Origin: Apostichopus japonicus
Lineage: Eukaryota > Echinodermata > Holothuroidea > Aspidochirotida > Stichopodidae
Direction: 5' to 3'
Assembly (NCBI RefSeq): GCF_037975245.1
Contig: NC_092562.1
Span: 29,215,554 to 29,279,553, forward strand
Length of the DNA: 64,000 bases
Part shown: positions 1 through 13,000 of the stretch, one piece after another
Layout: the number at the start of each line of letters is the position of its first letter
Position numbering within the stretch: position 1 is the stretch's first letter
Program-made: the position numbers and the translations under genes
The notes under the pieces: model-generated
Seen by the model: the letters and a program-made list of their open reading frames with translations, nothing else
Told to the model about the DNA's origin: nothing
Databases searched by the model: none

Positions 1-1012
1 ACAGTGAACAACTATTCAACTATTATGACATAGAATTACATATCATTAGACTATTGTTAGCAGCCATAAAATGTTACTCAATTCCATTCTTTACATGACA
101 ACTCCGAAAGCTGCTGACAGTGCTCTTGAAGGCCGACTTTAAGATTATGCAGTGAGTCATCTGCTGGGAACACAGTATGTTACAACAGTGTTGTGTGGGG
201 AGTTTGATGCTGTACATTGCCAATCTGGAAAACTTTTTTGAAGTTGCCACCGCCTATATCACCTCCGATCTTTAGCCAAACCTCATCATGCGGAATAGCA
301 GCATTCCACTCCAGAAGTTTAAGGCTGCAAAAGATAAACAGCAAGATTTTTTTTATTAAAGTTGTCCATTCAATTGTTAAACAAACGACATTACCACTTA
401 GCTAAAAGCTATTATTTTTTTTTCATTATTTGACTAAACTCTGTACCTTCCAAGTCCTTTCAGCTGTTGGAAGACTTTTGCTTGAAGTGACTTCACAATA
501 ACCCAGGGAGTCTTCTTGATTATGGTACCACCATCTTCGTCTTTGTGTACTAATGGCAACCAGCGAGCACTGATGTTATCATCGATGATATCCGCCTGTT
601 GTGCACGGACAGAAGACTCACACTCGGTAGAGATCCCGAACTGCTTTAACCACCTATAAGAAAGATACTTGTAGTTTATCTGTGAAATTCTTCACCTCTG
701 GAGAATTTAAATGGATAGCAGCTATTATATGGTTTACCTTTTATGTTCCCTTGCTTTCTTCCATGAAGTACAGATATCTGCTTGAACAGTGAGGAACTGG
801 CCCTTTGGTATTGTTACTCTTGTCAGGTGCATTCCATCAAGGCTGTCTTCAAGTTGCTTCACTTCATGTCTGAACTGGACATCGGTGCAATCCTTGCTCA
901 AAGCTCCCTCGTCCTTGCCAAGATCTGAGACCCGTTTTTTTTTTTTCACTGTGGGGGGAAGCACCTCGCTGCTACTGTTCCTTGGTTTGAAAAGATACAT
1001 AACTTGTATTGG
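1..1012 (-). pseudogene. 3' half of RAG1N-like/transposase-like gene, broken and cut by the window edge
   Basis: Three minus-strand exons can be followed: 1012-738, 653-447 and from 324 down towards the edge, each with AG/GT borders and matching phases. The first encodes a Lys-rich stretch and then IPKGQFLTVQADICTSW; the second continues WLKQFGISTECESS; the third reads EWNAAIPHDEVWLKIGGD. From memory, this IPKGQ-to-WLKxGGD arrangement is found in transposase-like proteins abundant in corals, molluscs and other invertebrates; the GGD aspartate may belong to the DDE fold (inference). The gene is dead. Near position 195 a 1-base loss shifts the frame (expected SPHNTVV appears only in the next frame), and the following frame soon meets stops. 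The first exon starts in phase 0, matching the phase-0 end of the exon at 19,427, so the two pieces are probably one gene separated by element 1. Confidence 0.6.
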
Positions 1013-1256
1013 CTACACTTAGGAAAAAGAAAATTAGTTTTGAATATAACCTATTTGTTCAATGTCTCATCATTCACATTTTATTAATTAATTTGTCATT
1101 CATTCATTGTATACAGAAAATTATCTGACAAATGCAATACACGGCACCTTTAATGTAGTATCTCAAACTTAAATATGAAACACATAAACATCGGTGGAGG
1201 AATCGGGTGTGCCAGGGGGACACTGCCCCCACTTTTGGCACTGCGAAAGCACTGTG

Positions 1257-1258
1257 TA
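1257..1258. repeat. Left TA target-site duplication of element 1
   Basis: TA lies directly outside the TCCCAGTAAAC terminus and is matched by TA at 19,312-19,313. The dinucleotide is too short to be proof alone, but it coincides with both inverted-repeat ends. Confidence 0.5.
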
Positions 1259-1290
1259 TCCCAGTAAACATTTTGACGTCGGATCGACGT
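1259..1290 (+). repeat. Left terminal inverted repeat of element 1
   Basis: Begins TCCCAGTAAACATTTTGACG and continues through a GACGTC-type palindrome. It is identical to the reverse complement of 19,280-19,311; after one mismatch the match resumes with GGG. Confidence 0.85.
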
Positions 1291-1538
1291 CGGGCTTAGG
1301 TCCAGATGGTCGGTTAAACGTCGGTGTCCAACATAAGTAGTAGTTTAGACGTCGGATTGACGTCACAAATTAATCCTTTCAATTTTCGACGTCCTAACGA
1401 CGGCGGATGGACGTTTGTTAATATCGTAGTTATATAAAGGTAGTCTTTCCGACGTCGGATGACAGCCCTTTAATATACGTCGCGTTTCAATGGTCCATCC
1501 GACGCCGAAATGACCTATTATAATAGACCTATAATAAA

Positions 1539-3986
1539 AGGTTCGTTGGATCGACGTCGGATGAACTACGTACAGGCGACGTCGCAATGAGAACGTCCCT
1601 CCGACGCTCAAACGACCAGCCAGAATAGACTAATCATAAACGGTTCGTTGGATCGACGTCGGTTTAACTACGGACAGGAGACGTCGCACTGAAAACGTCC
1701 CTCCGACGCTCAAACGACCAGTCAGAATAGACTAATCATAAACGGTTCGTTGGATCGACGTCGGTTTAACTACGGACAGGAGACGTCGCACTGAAAACGT
1801 CCCTCCGACGCTCAAACGACCAGTAAGAATAGACTAATCATGAACGGTTCGTTGGATCGACGTCGGTTTAACTACGGACAGGAGACGTCGCACTGAAAAC
1901 GTCCCTCCGACGCTCAAACGATCAGTCAGAATAGACTAATCATGAACGGTTCGTTGGAACGACGTCGGTTTAACTACGGACAGGCGACGTCGCACTGAAA
2001 ACGTCCCTCCGACGCTCAAACGACCAGCCAGAAAAGACTAATCATAAACGGTTCGTTGGATCGACGTCGGTTCAACTACGGACAGGAGACGTCGCACTGA
2101 AAACGTCCCTCCGACTCTCAAACGACCAGTCAGAATATACTAATCATAAACGGTTCGTTGGATCGACGTCGGTTCAACTGCGGACAGGAGACGTCTCACT
2201 GAGAACGTCCATCCGACGCTCAAACGACCAGTAAGAATAGACTAATCATGAACGGTACGTTGGATCGACGTCGGTTTAACTACGGACAGGAGACGTCGCA
2301 CTGAAAACGTCCCTCCGACGCTCAAACGACCAGTCAGAATAGACTAATCATAAACGGTTCGTTGGATCGACGTCGGTTGAACTACGGACAGGCGACGTCG
2401 CACTGAAATCGTCCCTCCGACGCTCAAACGACCAGTCAGAGTAGTCTCATCATGAACGGTTCGTTAGATCTACGTCCGCTCAACTACGGACTGGCGACGT
2501 CGCACTGAAAACGTCCCACCGACGCTCAAACGACCAGACAGAATAGACTAATCATAAACGGTTCGTTGGATCGACGTCCGTTCATCTACGGACAGGCGAC
2601 GTCGCACTGAAAACGTCCTTCCGACGCTCAAACGACCAGTCAGAAAAGATTAGTCATAAACGGTTCGTTGGATCAACGTCCGCTCAACTACGGACAGGCG
2701 ACGTCGCACTGAGAACGTCCCATCGACGCTCAAACGACCAGAAAGAATAGACTAGTCATAAACGGTTCGGTGGATCTACGTCCGCTCAACTACGGACAGG
2801 CGACGTCGCACTGAGAACGTCCCATCGACGCTCAAACGACCAGTCAGAATAGACTAATCATAAACGGTTCGTTGTATCGACGTCGGTTCAACTACGGACA
2901 GGCGACGTCGCACTGAAAACGTCCCTCCGACGCTCATACGACCAGTCAGAATAGATTAATCATAAACGGTTCGTTGGATCCACGTCCGCTTAACTACGGA
3001 CAGGCGACGTCACACTGAGAACGTCCCATCGACGCTCAAACGACCAGAAAGAATAGACTAATTATAAACGGTTCGTTAGATCGACGTCCGTTCAACTACG
3101 GACAGGAGAAGTCGCATTGAAAACGTCCCTCCGACGCTCAAACGACCATTCAGAATAGACTAATCATAAACGGTTCGTTGGATCGACGTCGGTTCAACTA
3201 CGGACAGGAGACGTCGCACTGAAAACGTCCCTCCGACGCTCAAACGACCAGTCAGAATAGGTTAATCATAAACGGTTCGTTGGATCCACGTCCGCTCAAC
3301 TACGGACAGGCGACGTCGCATTGAGAACGTCCCATCGACGCTCAAACGACCAGAAAGAATAGACTAATCATAAACGGTTCGTTGGATCTACGTCCGCTCA
3401 ACTACGGACAGGCGACGTCGCATTGAGAACGTCCCATCGACGCTCAAACGACCAGAAAGAATAGACTAATCATAAACGGTTCGTTGGATCGACGTCCGTT
3501 CAACTACGGACAGGAGACGTCGCATTGAAAACGTCCCATCGACGCTCAAACGACCAGTCAGAATAGACTAATCATAAACGGTTCGTTGGATCGACGTCGG
3601 TTCAACTACGGACAGGAGACGTCGCACTGAAAACGTCCCTCCGACGCTCAAACGACCAGTCAGAATAGGTTAATCATAAACGGTTCGTTGGATCCACGTC
3701 CGCTCAACTACGGACAGGCGACGTCGCATTGAGAACGTCCCATCGACGCTCAAACGACCAGAAAGAATAGACTAATCATAAACGGTTCGTTGGATCTACG
3801 TCCGCTCAACTACGGACAGGCGACGTCGCATTGAGAACGTCCCATCGACGCTCAAACGACCAGAAAGAATAGACTAATCATAAACGGTTCGTTAGATCGA
3901 CGTCCGTTCAACTACGGACAGGCGACGTCGCACGGTAAATGTCTCTCCGACTTGATCATTGATATAGTTGGTTGGATCGACGTCGA
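1539..3986 (+). repeat. Left subterminal tandem array, 102-bp unit, 24 copies
   Basis: Units start with a variant of CGGTTCGTTGGATCGACGTC at 1539 and every 102 bases to the last unit at 3885 with no net indel. Each carries several ACGTC/GACGT half-palindromes. Two unit types alternate (CGTCGGTTTAAC and CGTCCGCTCAAC). A variant, CAGAATAGGTTAATC, recurs at 3253 and 3661, exactly four units apart, so part of the array grew by duplication of a four-unit block. Degenerate copies continue to about 4,200. The likely role is binding sites for the element's own proteins (inference). Confidence 0.9.
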
Positions 3987-4199
3987 ATGAAGTGTCGACA
4001 AGAGACGCCATATTAAACGACGTTAAAACAACAATTCAAAATAGACTAATCATAAACGATTCGTTGGATCGACGTCGGCTGAACTAGTTCGGTGTTGGAA
4101 CGGCATTGGCGGTAGAAGTATATAAGCTTCCCTCTTTATACGCTCCAATGACTATCTAGAAATATACTATATCATAAACAGTTCGTTGGATCGGTGTCG

Positions 4200-7100
4200 A
4201 ATCAATTTTGAACAGCGGGCGCTTACGTGAATACGTATACCTTCGACGTTTAATACAGTTTATTAATATAACGTAAAATAAACATTTCGAAATACGTGTA
4301 TCCGTGACATCCAACTTAACACTGGCAATCATATGCGACTCAGACGAAAGCTGTGAAAGTACCGTCAGTATATACAACAACTTCTCGCTTATCATGCCGT
4401 TATTAAGGTAAGTAAAACTTAAATGAATCCAATAAAAGGAGACATATTTTCAGTAAAATGAAACTATAGAGCAATGTTAAACATGTTAACAAGTATATTG
4501 CAAATCTACACTCGTTTTCTTCCATAACACTTGCACTGCGAGTGAAAGAAAGAACCATATCTGGTGCAGTAATATTGAGGTAACGTTTAACTTAAATAAT
4601 TGATTCGGTCATGGCAGCTCCATATAACAATTATGAATCAAGTAATTGTTTGACGCACTAGAGCATACCTCGTTATACCCCATCCCATATCCTCACAAAC
4701 ACATCCCCGACTACGCTTTTATAACACTTCCGTAGACAAATGTGCGTCGGCAGCGCTTTCATCTTCTGCTGAGCGAACGTGAAAGAGGAATGTCAGTTTT
4801 CCTAATATGCACTGTCCAAGACTATGGTAGCGCAGAAGGGACATTGCATTGAACAGTTACCGACTTTTCTAAACCACAAACAACGGTAAATTGTCGAGTT
4901 GACGAGACGATAACGTCATAAAATTCACAAACTTGGTATTGAATGTTGTTAATTTATTATTAATTTTCTGTAATTTGCTGAGTCGCACACTGAGTTGCTA
5001 CTATCTCAAAAATGACAGAAATCGGAAAATGTTGACGAGATAAAGTATCTCCTTCAAGTTTCTGCAAATTGGCAGGTTACCAACTTTAACAAAACTACAA
5101 ATATCTGAAAAATGTTGAGATGGTAACGTGATTCTAGAAATTGCCGTTTTGACCGTACAACCGACGGATCTCGTCAACGGATTAATTTTCTGTAATTTGA
5201 AGAGTGCCAAACTTTTTCAAAGAAAGTCGGGAAATTAAAAAGAAAATTACTCTTCAATGATTTGACGAATTGCACTATACTAATCTCGCGAACATAGCAT
5301 TATATAATTGCGTTGAATTTTGGTTGCTCCATAGTGGAATTCAGTGTTGTTGCTTGTTCATTTTTTTAATAATATTTACGAGTTGTAATTGTGCAACACG
5401 ACACTTTAACGGTGGTCATAAGGGGACATGTCTCACACATTATAGAATAACTCAACTTCTTGCCATAAACTCGTGGTTCTGTCGGGTACCGACGCTTTCT
5501 TGACATGTCTGTCAAAAAGCTTATACCTGTACCATTGGTTTAATTCTAGGTAGACTGGCCACTGTTTAGCCATGTAGTGCCCCCCCCCCCCCCACACACA
5601 CACACAGAAACACTCATTTATAGGGAGTTTCATCCGCCATTTCCGGTCACAATCTGTTTGTTAATTTGGTGTGGGCGCTAGGGCTGTTGCCACGGCAACT
5701 CAATTTTAAATTGGAATTAATGTAAACAACATAAAAACAGTACGACTCTTTCATACCGTTTTATATTTTCACAGCACAGCAGACTACCCCAACCTCCGCA
5801 TTAAATCTCATGTATAGGCTGGGTCATGTAATGTATGATTAGCCATGACCCATGATAATTGGTCATATAGGCCCAATAATCACGTGCAAATAAACAAAGG
5901 GTCAAGTTTTTAATGCTTTAGTATAGGTCAGGCCCATCTTTTAAGTGTTGCCGAGGCTGAAACTTCTAGAGTGTGGGACCTCCTTTATAGCTACTGGTTA
6001 TCTGCTAACTTAGGTAGATCAAACATAGCTCCTGCGCCAGAATGCGATCTATTTTCGCGGTTATAAAACACTACCGTATTTTATTCTTAAATACGATCGT
6101 GCAAATGCCGAACCTGGCTTAAGAAATAGAAACAAAATTGACTTCTCGTTCAAAACGGTCTTTTAATGAGTCAACCATTCGGACAATTGAAAATACAAAA
6201 GATTACATTTTCTTAGCACAAAGTACGTCAGTACAAAACTGTAAACATGCAAAATAAAGCCTACATATAACGTTCGGACATTCGGTGAATTAAAGGCTGT
6301 TGACAAAAGGATCCAAACTAAATTAGAATAAATTACTTCCAAATATTTCTTGTGCAAATAGTGTGAGCTATATCACACTAAAATTTGATAAAGATCTAAG
6401 CCTTAATAGCACGATTCTGTAGAGCTGTTACTGTTGAGTACTTGAAGCAAATTAAATTTTCCTTGACGGGGGGGGGGGGGGGGGTAGTATAGCGATTACA
6501 TGGGGGGAGTGCCTCTACGACTTGCAAAATGTGTGCAAGCAAAAAGTCAAACAAAAGGTTTCATTCGACAATATTTCACACCTGCAACTTTCCATATTAC
6601 ACTACTTGTATAATATTTGGATCAGTATCAGATCTTTAGTTAATTCTAATTTATTCAGTTTCCGGAAACGGGGACCAAATATGCTACGTGTATCATCCCT
6701 TGCTCGTATAACTGATATGAATCCCACACGTTAGATAAGTCATATATTCCCTTTAGTGCAAACACACGCCCTCACATATTCAACATTGAAGGTTTCCCGC
6801 GTAAATATTAACATAAATAATCACTCTCCTACACAATGACCGGCTGGTCGAATCGTACGTACGTACAAGTATGATAAGTTGCTGTAATCATACACGTTTT
6901 ACATGCACGTGTTTGATCTCGCAGCTTGCGAGGCATGGATTATACATTGTATATATGACAAACATTCCACGTCTAACATACATTAACCGGCCGTTATAGC
7001 TATAACAAATTGATCAGCATCAAACAGGGATTTGCGGTTACGAGATTTTTCGGAGTACAAGGTTTTTATATAATAAATGCAAAACTAGTGGCAGCGGTCT

Positions 7101-7844
7101 CAAAAAAACAAAACTGCCAAGAATTCGATATAATTTGTGGAAAATAAGGACCTTGCTCTGTATACTTATGTTGTTATACTATGTATAGCCTATAGGCTCA
7201 GATTTATTTACCAACCTAGTGTATGCTGTTGTATATACTGCACAGGCGGTAGGATGTTATAGCCTAGGCCTTGTCTGTTTTTTGTTGATTCCTCGAATTA
7301 AGTTATAACCTATACTGGAGTATAGCAGAAACTGAAATGATAACGTCCTCATTGTGTTCCTCTTTATGAAGTCGGACAAGGCCTAGACGTAGGAGGTCAA
7401 TTTTATTTTTTCAAACATTAAAAGGCTAGGGCCTAGGTCTATTCTTCGAACGGTATAACAATAAAGGTAAATAATTGAGCTTAGGCCCAGGGGTTGCTAC
7501 AATTTTCGTCCCACTCCCAGTTTCAAACTGCCCCAAGCTAGGATCACCCCCCCCCTCCTATATCGTATTCTTAAACATTACCAAAAAAGGCACCAAAAGT
7601 GGTTTTTACCATATTCGATACTATCCTAGACTAGGGCCTAGAGGCTAGTTCACAATCCCAAAGAAGAGAATGCCCAGGGACACTGGGATATTAATTTAAC
7701 AATAACAGTTTAGGAAAGACAAAATCCCCACACCTGTCTTGAATACTCAATATAGTTCCCTCTGAGACTAAGAGGATATTTTAGGCCAGTTGAGCACAAC
7801 TGCCCGTAGCTTAAGTCTCGAATTTTCAACATTTCTTCTTTGCT
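4200..7844. other. Element 1 left spacer, no gene recognised
   Basis: Only short scattered ORFs occur here. There is a poly-C/CA tract at about 5,580-5,607 and a poly-G tract at about 6,469-6,483. It may hold the promoter and 5' untranslated exons of the transposase gene, but I could not place them. Confidence 0.5.
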
Positions 7845-9914
7845 ATGGCTTATGTAAAACCAATATCGTATTGGAAAATAAGACGTAATGTACAATTTCA
7901 ACTAAAGCACCACCCCTATCTCAAAATAGATAAGAGTAAAGTTCCTAAACAGATTCAAGAGCCCAGCAACTTAGACATTCCAGTCACAAATACTGCACTA
8001 AATTTTACTTCTAGCCCCACAGTATCACAAACAGGCCATGACAATGTTAGGCTTAGCACTAGGCCTTCTGAAAGCAAACACCTCTTCAACAATACATTAA
8101 ACAATCCTGGAGTTACCCACAGGCCGAGTAGTAATTCTGAAAGTGAATTTGAAGAGCTTTCACAATGTTCTAGTAGCCAGTCAGATGTTGATGAAATGAG
8201 CCTCTCTGATCAGTTGGGGGAATGGGCTACATCAAACAACATATCACAAACAGCAGTATCTAGTTTGTTAAACATTTTAAAACCATACCACATTGATTTG
8301 CCAAAGGATCCAAGATCACTTCTAAAGCCCATTAAAGACATTTCTTTTGAAAACATAGCAGGGGGCAAGTACTATCACTTTGGCATTGCTAACTACATTA
8401 AATCAAAAATGCAGTTATCACAGCCATGTAAAGAATCTATCTCAATTAAAATTAACATTGATGGTCTACCCCTGTTTCGCAGTTCAAATATGCAGTTCTG
8501 GCCAATTTTGGGGATCACTGATCAAATTTTTGACAGTACACCATTTCCAATTGGAATATTTTCTGGAATGTCGAAACCATCTCCAGTTAATGAATTCTTA
8601 AAACCATTAATTGACGAGGTTACAAGTCTCGAAGAACATGGTATTGAGCATTGTGGGGCAAAATACCAATTTTCAATATCTGCTGTTATTTGTGATGCCC
8701 CGGCTCGTGCCTTAATAAAGCGTGTAAAAGGGCATTCCTCCTACAAAGGCTGTGATCGGTGCATACAAACTGGAACTTGGATGGGAAAAATGGTGTACAA
8801 AGAAAGTGCAGATAGTTTAAGAACTGACGAAAGTTTCCAACAAATGCTTGACGAAGATCACCACCTTGAACAATCTCCATTTTCATCTACTTCTATAGGA
8901 TTAGTTTCCCAATTTCCATTAGATTATATGCATCTGGTGTGTCTGGGTGTTACTCGTAAACTGCTGGGTTTGTGGATGAAAGGTCCGCTCAAAACTAGAA
9001 TGCCAACCAGAGTGATCAATGCAATTTCTGAGAAGATGATTTCACTTAGAGAGTTCATGCCAAGAGAGTTTTCAAGAAAACCTAGATCACTCCGAGAAGT
9101 TGATAGATGGAAGGCTACGGAGTTCCGTCAATTCTTAGTCTACACTGGTCCATTAGTCCTTTCTAGCCAAATACCAGTGAACCTTTACCACAACTTCATG
9201 CTGCTTTCCGTTGCAGTTCAAATTCTGTTGTCACCAAGGCTTTGTAACCAATCATCATTGATTGATTATTCTGAAGAATTATTAAAACTGTTTGTTGCAC
9301 ATTTCTCCAAATTGTATGGCAAGGAAATGGTAGTGTACAATGTACATTGTTTGCTTCATCTTGCTGATGATGCACGTAAATATGGTCCACTAGATAATGT
9401 TTCTGCATTTCCATTTGAAAGTTATTTGGGCACATTGAAGAAAATGGTGAAAAAGCCATCACTGCCACTGTGGCAAGTAGTTGGGCATCTGTTGAGAAAG
9501 GGGGAAATTCAGAAAAGCATGAAGAACAATGAGTACACTATCCTCAAACAAGAACATTCAAATGGGCCAGTGCCAGAAGGACATTTAGCTATGTCACAGT
9601 ATGCCTACTTTTATCACAAAGATTTGAATGTCCATATAACTCTTTGCACTGGGGACAATTGTGTTCAAATAGGGAATGATGTGTGCCTAGTGCAAAACTT
9701 TTTTGTTACCAATGATGATTTGTATGTGGTTTATCGATCATTCACTCACAAGGAAAATTATTTTAGCTATCCTTGTGAATCAAAGTGTATAGGAATTTTA
9801 CAAGTTGACAGTATAAGTGAAAATCTACAGGTATCACATTCGAGGGAAATTTTCAAAAAATATGTACTTTTACCGCATAGAAATTGGTTCATTGCTATGC
9901 CTATCCTTCATTAA
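7845..9914 (+). CDS. CMC/EnSpm-like DDE transposase of element 1, intact
   Basis: Single uninterrupted 689-aa frame from ATG at 7845. The basic N-terminus (about residues 10-25) is followed by a Ser-rich acidic linker (95-120) and a catalytic-type core. Candidate catalytic residues are D206 in INIDGLPLF, D284 in VICDAPARAL and E525 in AFPFESYLG. A CxxC knuckle (C303, C306, GCDRC) and an HCLLH motif (H501, H505) could bind zinc. The motif DYMHLVCLGVTRKLLG (360-375) matches the D-MH-x-LG block of En/Spm-type (Transposase_21-like) proteins. Family assignment rests on motif order recalled from CMC transposases; the superfamily is fairly sure, the lineage is not. No stop or frameshift is present, so the protein could be functional. 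Expected role is cutting at element ends after binding the subterminal repeats. Confidence 0.82.
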   Translation: MAYVKPISYWKIRRNVQFQLKHHPYLKIDKSKVPKQIQEPSNLDIPVTNTALNFTSSPTVSQTGHDNVRLSTRPSESKHLFNNTLNNPGVTHRPSSNSESEFEELSQCSSSQSDVDEMSLSDQLGEWATSNNISQTAVSSLLNILKPYHIDLPKDPRSLLKPIKDISFENIAGGKYYHFGIANYIKSKMQLSQPCKESISIKINIDGLPLFRSSNMQFWPILGITDQIFDSTPFPIGIFSGMSKPSPVNEFLKPLIDEVTSLEEHGIEHCGAKYQFSISAVICDAPARALIKRVKGHSSYKGCDRCIQTGTWMGKMVYKESADSLRTDESFQQMLDEDHHLEQSPFSSTSIGLVSQFPLDYMHLVCLGVTRKLLGLWMKGPLKTRMPTRVINAISEKMISLREFMPREFSRKPRSLREVDRWKATEFRQFLVYTGPLVLSSQIPVNLYHNFMLLSVAVQILLSPRLCNQSSLIDYSEELLKLFVAHFSKLYGKEMVVYNVHCLLHLADDARKYGPLDNVSAFPFESYLGTLKKMVKKPSLPLWQVVGHLLRKGEIQKSMKNNEYTILKQEHSNGPVPEGHLAMSQYAYFYHKDLNVHITLCTGDNCVQIGNDVCLVQNFFVTNDDLYVVYRSFTHKENYFSYPCESKCIGILQVDSISENLQVSHSREIFKKYVLLPHRNWFIAMPILH

Positions 9915-10057
9915 AGAGCAAGTTTATATTAAGGAGACTTCAGGCCAGTTACTGTTAGTTTAAGTTTAATGTTAAATACATTTTAACACTTCATTTACTT
10001 ACATATATGATCATCACTTTAACATAAATTAGAAAAGTTATATTACTCAATCTTAGC

Positions 10058-13000
10058 ATGGACCCATTGTATCACATTGTGGAGTTTACGGACTCTAAGG
10101 AGATAGCCATCATCAATGAGAAATGGATGGTTTCTGAGGGTACTTGTTTGTGGCCCCCCTTCAAATCTTCAGCAAGTTTGGCAAAGGCTCTGAAGACTAC
10201 CACAGAGCCCGAGACAAGTTGGAAGGCTTTTAAAATAAGAAAACTATATGCAACAAGTAAGTAAAAATTATGTTAAATATAATTGAAGGGTGTGTCTTCA
10301 TACTCTCTATTTGCCCCCATTTCTAAGTACTGGTTTTAATACTTGTTGCTAATATGCTACACAGCCCAGAAGTTTGAGATGAAATGTTGGAGAACAGTAA
10401 TAAATTAATGCAGTAACTACCATTGAACGCACTGTTTCACCACGATGGGCTATGAACTCACAAGTGCTCTGTCCAGTGGTTACCTAATCTATAAGGACCC
10501 CCTCCCCCCCACCCTGTCTCATGCCCTTCGTTTATCCTTCTCATTTTGGCTGGGTTATCCAACTGTTTCCTGATATTTTTCAATTTACCAAGGAATAAAA
10601 TAAAAATGTAACTTCACAAATTCAAAGTAAAGGTATTCAAATACATGGGGCATATTTTATATTATTCCATACAGATTCATATGACAAGGCAGTTTCCAAA
10701 CTAAGGCAGGCTGAAGATGATTCAGACCTGCAGACAGGAGATGAGGAAGTAACCATAGGAAGAAAACGAAAGTAAGTCCCAACACAGCAAAAAGACTGAT
10801 AGAGTCACACATGTATACAAAGCAGTGAAGCACCAAAGTATAATTATCACCAAGTTTCTCTTTTCAACTGGGGTGGGAGGGTGATTTGTTAGCGTAAAAG
10901 TGGTCAAAGTAAGATAGATTTTAGGTTATCATTATTGTATTATGGTAATTTAATTTTTATTTAATTTTTTTATTTTATTGCAGACCTAATCAACGTTATA
11001 TGGTTGAAAGCTCGAGTGATGAGGAGTTTCCTGCCTCACCAAAGCGACCCAGACCACCATCATTGCCATCAACTTCAACACCTGTAACTCCGCTTGCTCT
11101 ATCTCCTGCCCCACCGCGCTCTCCAACCCCACCTTGCTTCCCCAACCAAACTTTGGACAATAGTGCAGCCTCTTCTTTCCATTGCCCTGGTAATTTTCTT
11201 TTAACTCTTTTCAATTATTTGCAAGCATTGTACATTAGCTCTATTGATTTACAGAATTTTCAGCTTCATTAAATTAAAGCAATTGACACATGTTTGAATT
11301 GTTTCAATTAAAACCAGAATGCAAAATGCATTGAGGTTTCGATGACTTCAATGCACTAGACTTCTGCTTGTTAGTATATAACCAGAACTAGCTGTCACAA
11401 TAACACTATGGCATGCTAACACAGGTCAGTCTGTACGTGGTTATACACACCTCCATCAAAAACAGTAGGGTTCTTGTACTCAATGTTATGAATCCGCACA
11501 CCAAGTATTACAAACCAAACCAAATCGCTAATAACTTTGCACATTAAGGTTGCAGAGGAGTCCACTTATGGACAATTTAGATTGGAATATGCCCACGAAA
11601 CTTGAAAGAATCAACTTGAAAGAAGCTAACACAGGTCACTGGAGGTCAACCTGAGGTCAAAGGTCACCCAAATGCAGGTCGACTATTGTATTACAATAGC
11701 GTAACTCCCAACCTTGATGGACATTTGGTTCTCAAGTTATTGCAAAAATACTAGTTTTTGACCCCTGATTGACCTTTGTTGACATTGGATCACATGACTG
11801 TTATGTTTTGAAACAATCCCTTACCCCATTCACAACTAGTCCCAAAATATCAACCTTGTTGGAACCTGTCAATGGTAGTTTCACAAGTTGAGAAAAACTA
11901 GGCCAACATTACAGCCAACTCCATGAAGTGAAAACAAATCTCAAGTTCACAGGTGCTTGACCTAGTTTCTCCTTGGCAGCTGGCCAAGAAATGTTTTGAA
12001 ATTCGTGGTACCTGTGCAACTTACATCTAACCAGAACTACCAATGATCTACAAATATTTTCTAGAGAAGGCATGCTTCGCCATTCAAATGCACTATTCCA
12101 TCAAAATCACATCAACTTTTTAGCAAAATATCCATACGGATGAGTGACAAGTGTTGCAGTAGCTCTAGCACTTTTATATATCTATGGTCTGCAAGCAAGC
12201 CTTGGAAGACACTGTTTTACACACACACACACATGTATGTAGCTATGTACATAGTAATTCAGGACTTCTAGCGACACACTTAAGTCAATGGGGATATTGT
12301 CGCGAGTTCGGATTCAAATCTACGGATGACCGTAAGATCATTTTCAATTGTCAATAGGCTCTCCTATTCTTATGAGGCGAATCGCCCATGTCATCTACTT
12401 ATAGGCTGGACGATGGGAGATACCTATATTATGAAAAGGTATGAAAAAAGTTGACCCCTGGTGACCCTAAATGAACTTCGACATCCACCAAAAACGATAG
12501 GCTTTTTGTACTTAATGTGGTCAACCTACATACCAAATATGAAATCAATCCAAGCTTTGCTTCTTGAGATATCATGTTTACAAGCTTCTCACTATTTGAC
12601 CCCTGGTGACCTTAAATGACCTCTGACCTACACCAAAAACAATAGGCTTCTTGTACTCAATAAGGTACTCCTATGTACCAAATATGAGAACTGTCCAAGC
12701 TTCCCTTCTTGAGATATCGTGTTTACAAGCTGGGCGTCACAAACGCACACACACACACACACGCATGATTGCAAATGTTACGATTATCATCGAAACCAAA
12801 AATGCTAAGGTATGAAGACAAAGTAATATTTGTTACTATTTAATATTATTTATTTATATTCTTGTGAATTGTTATTTATTATTAAATTGATGCTAAATAT
12901 GCAACAACAAAAAATGAAAGACCTAATGTACAGTATAATTTTTAAGGGAACACAGTTTTACTATGACACATGGAGTTTATAGGAATGTAACTAAGTTTAT

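Noticed and set aside
1539-3986. CRISPR-like regular array
   Set aside because: Units of 102 bp are contiguous and similar along their whole length, with no unique spacers, and the genome is eukaryotic.
11000-11272. Open frame read as a separate small gene
   Set aside because: Its first part is exon 3 of the DUF4806-type gene; the extension past 11,189 is intron.
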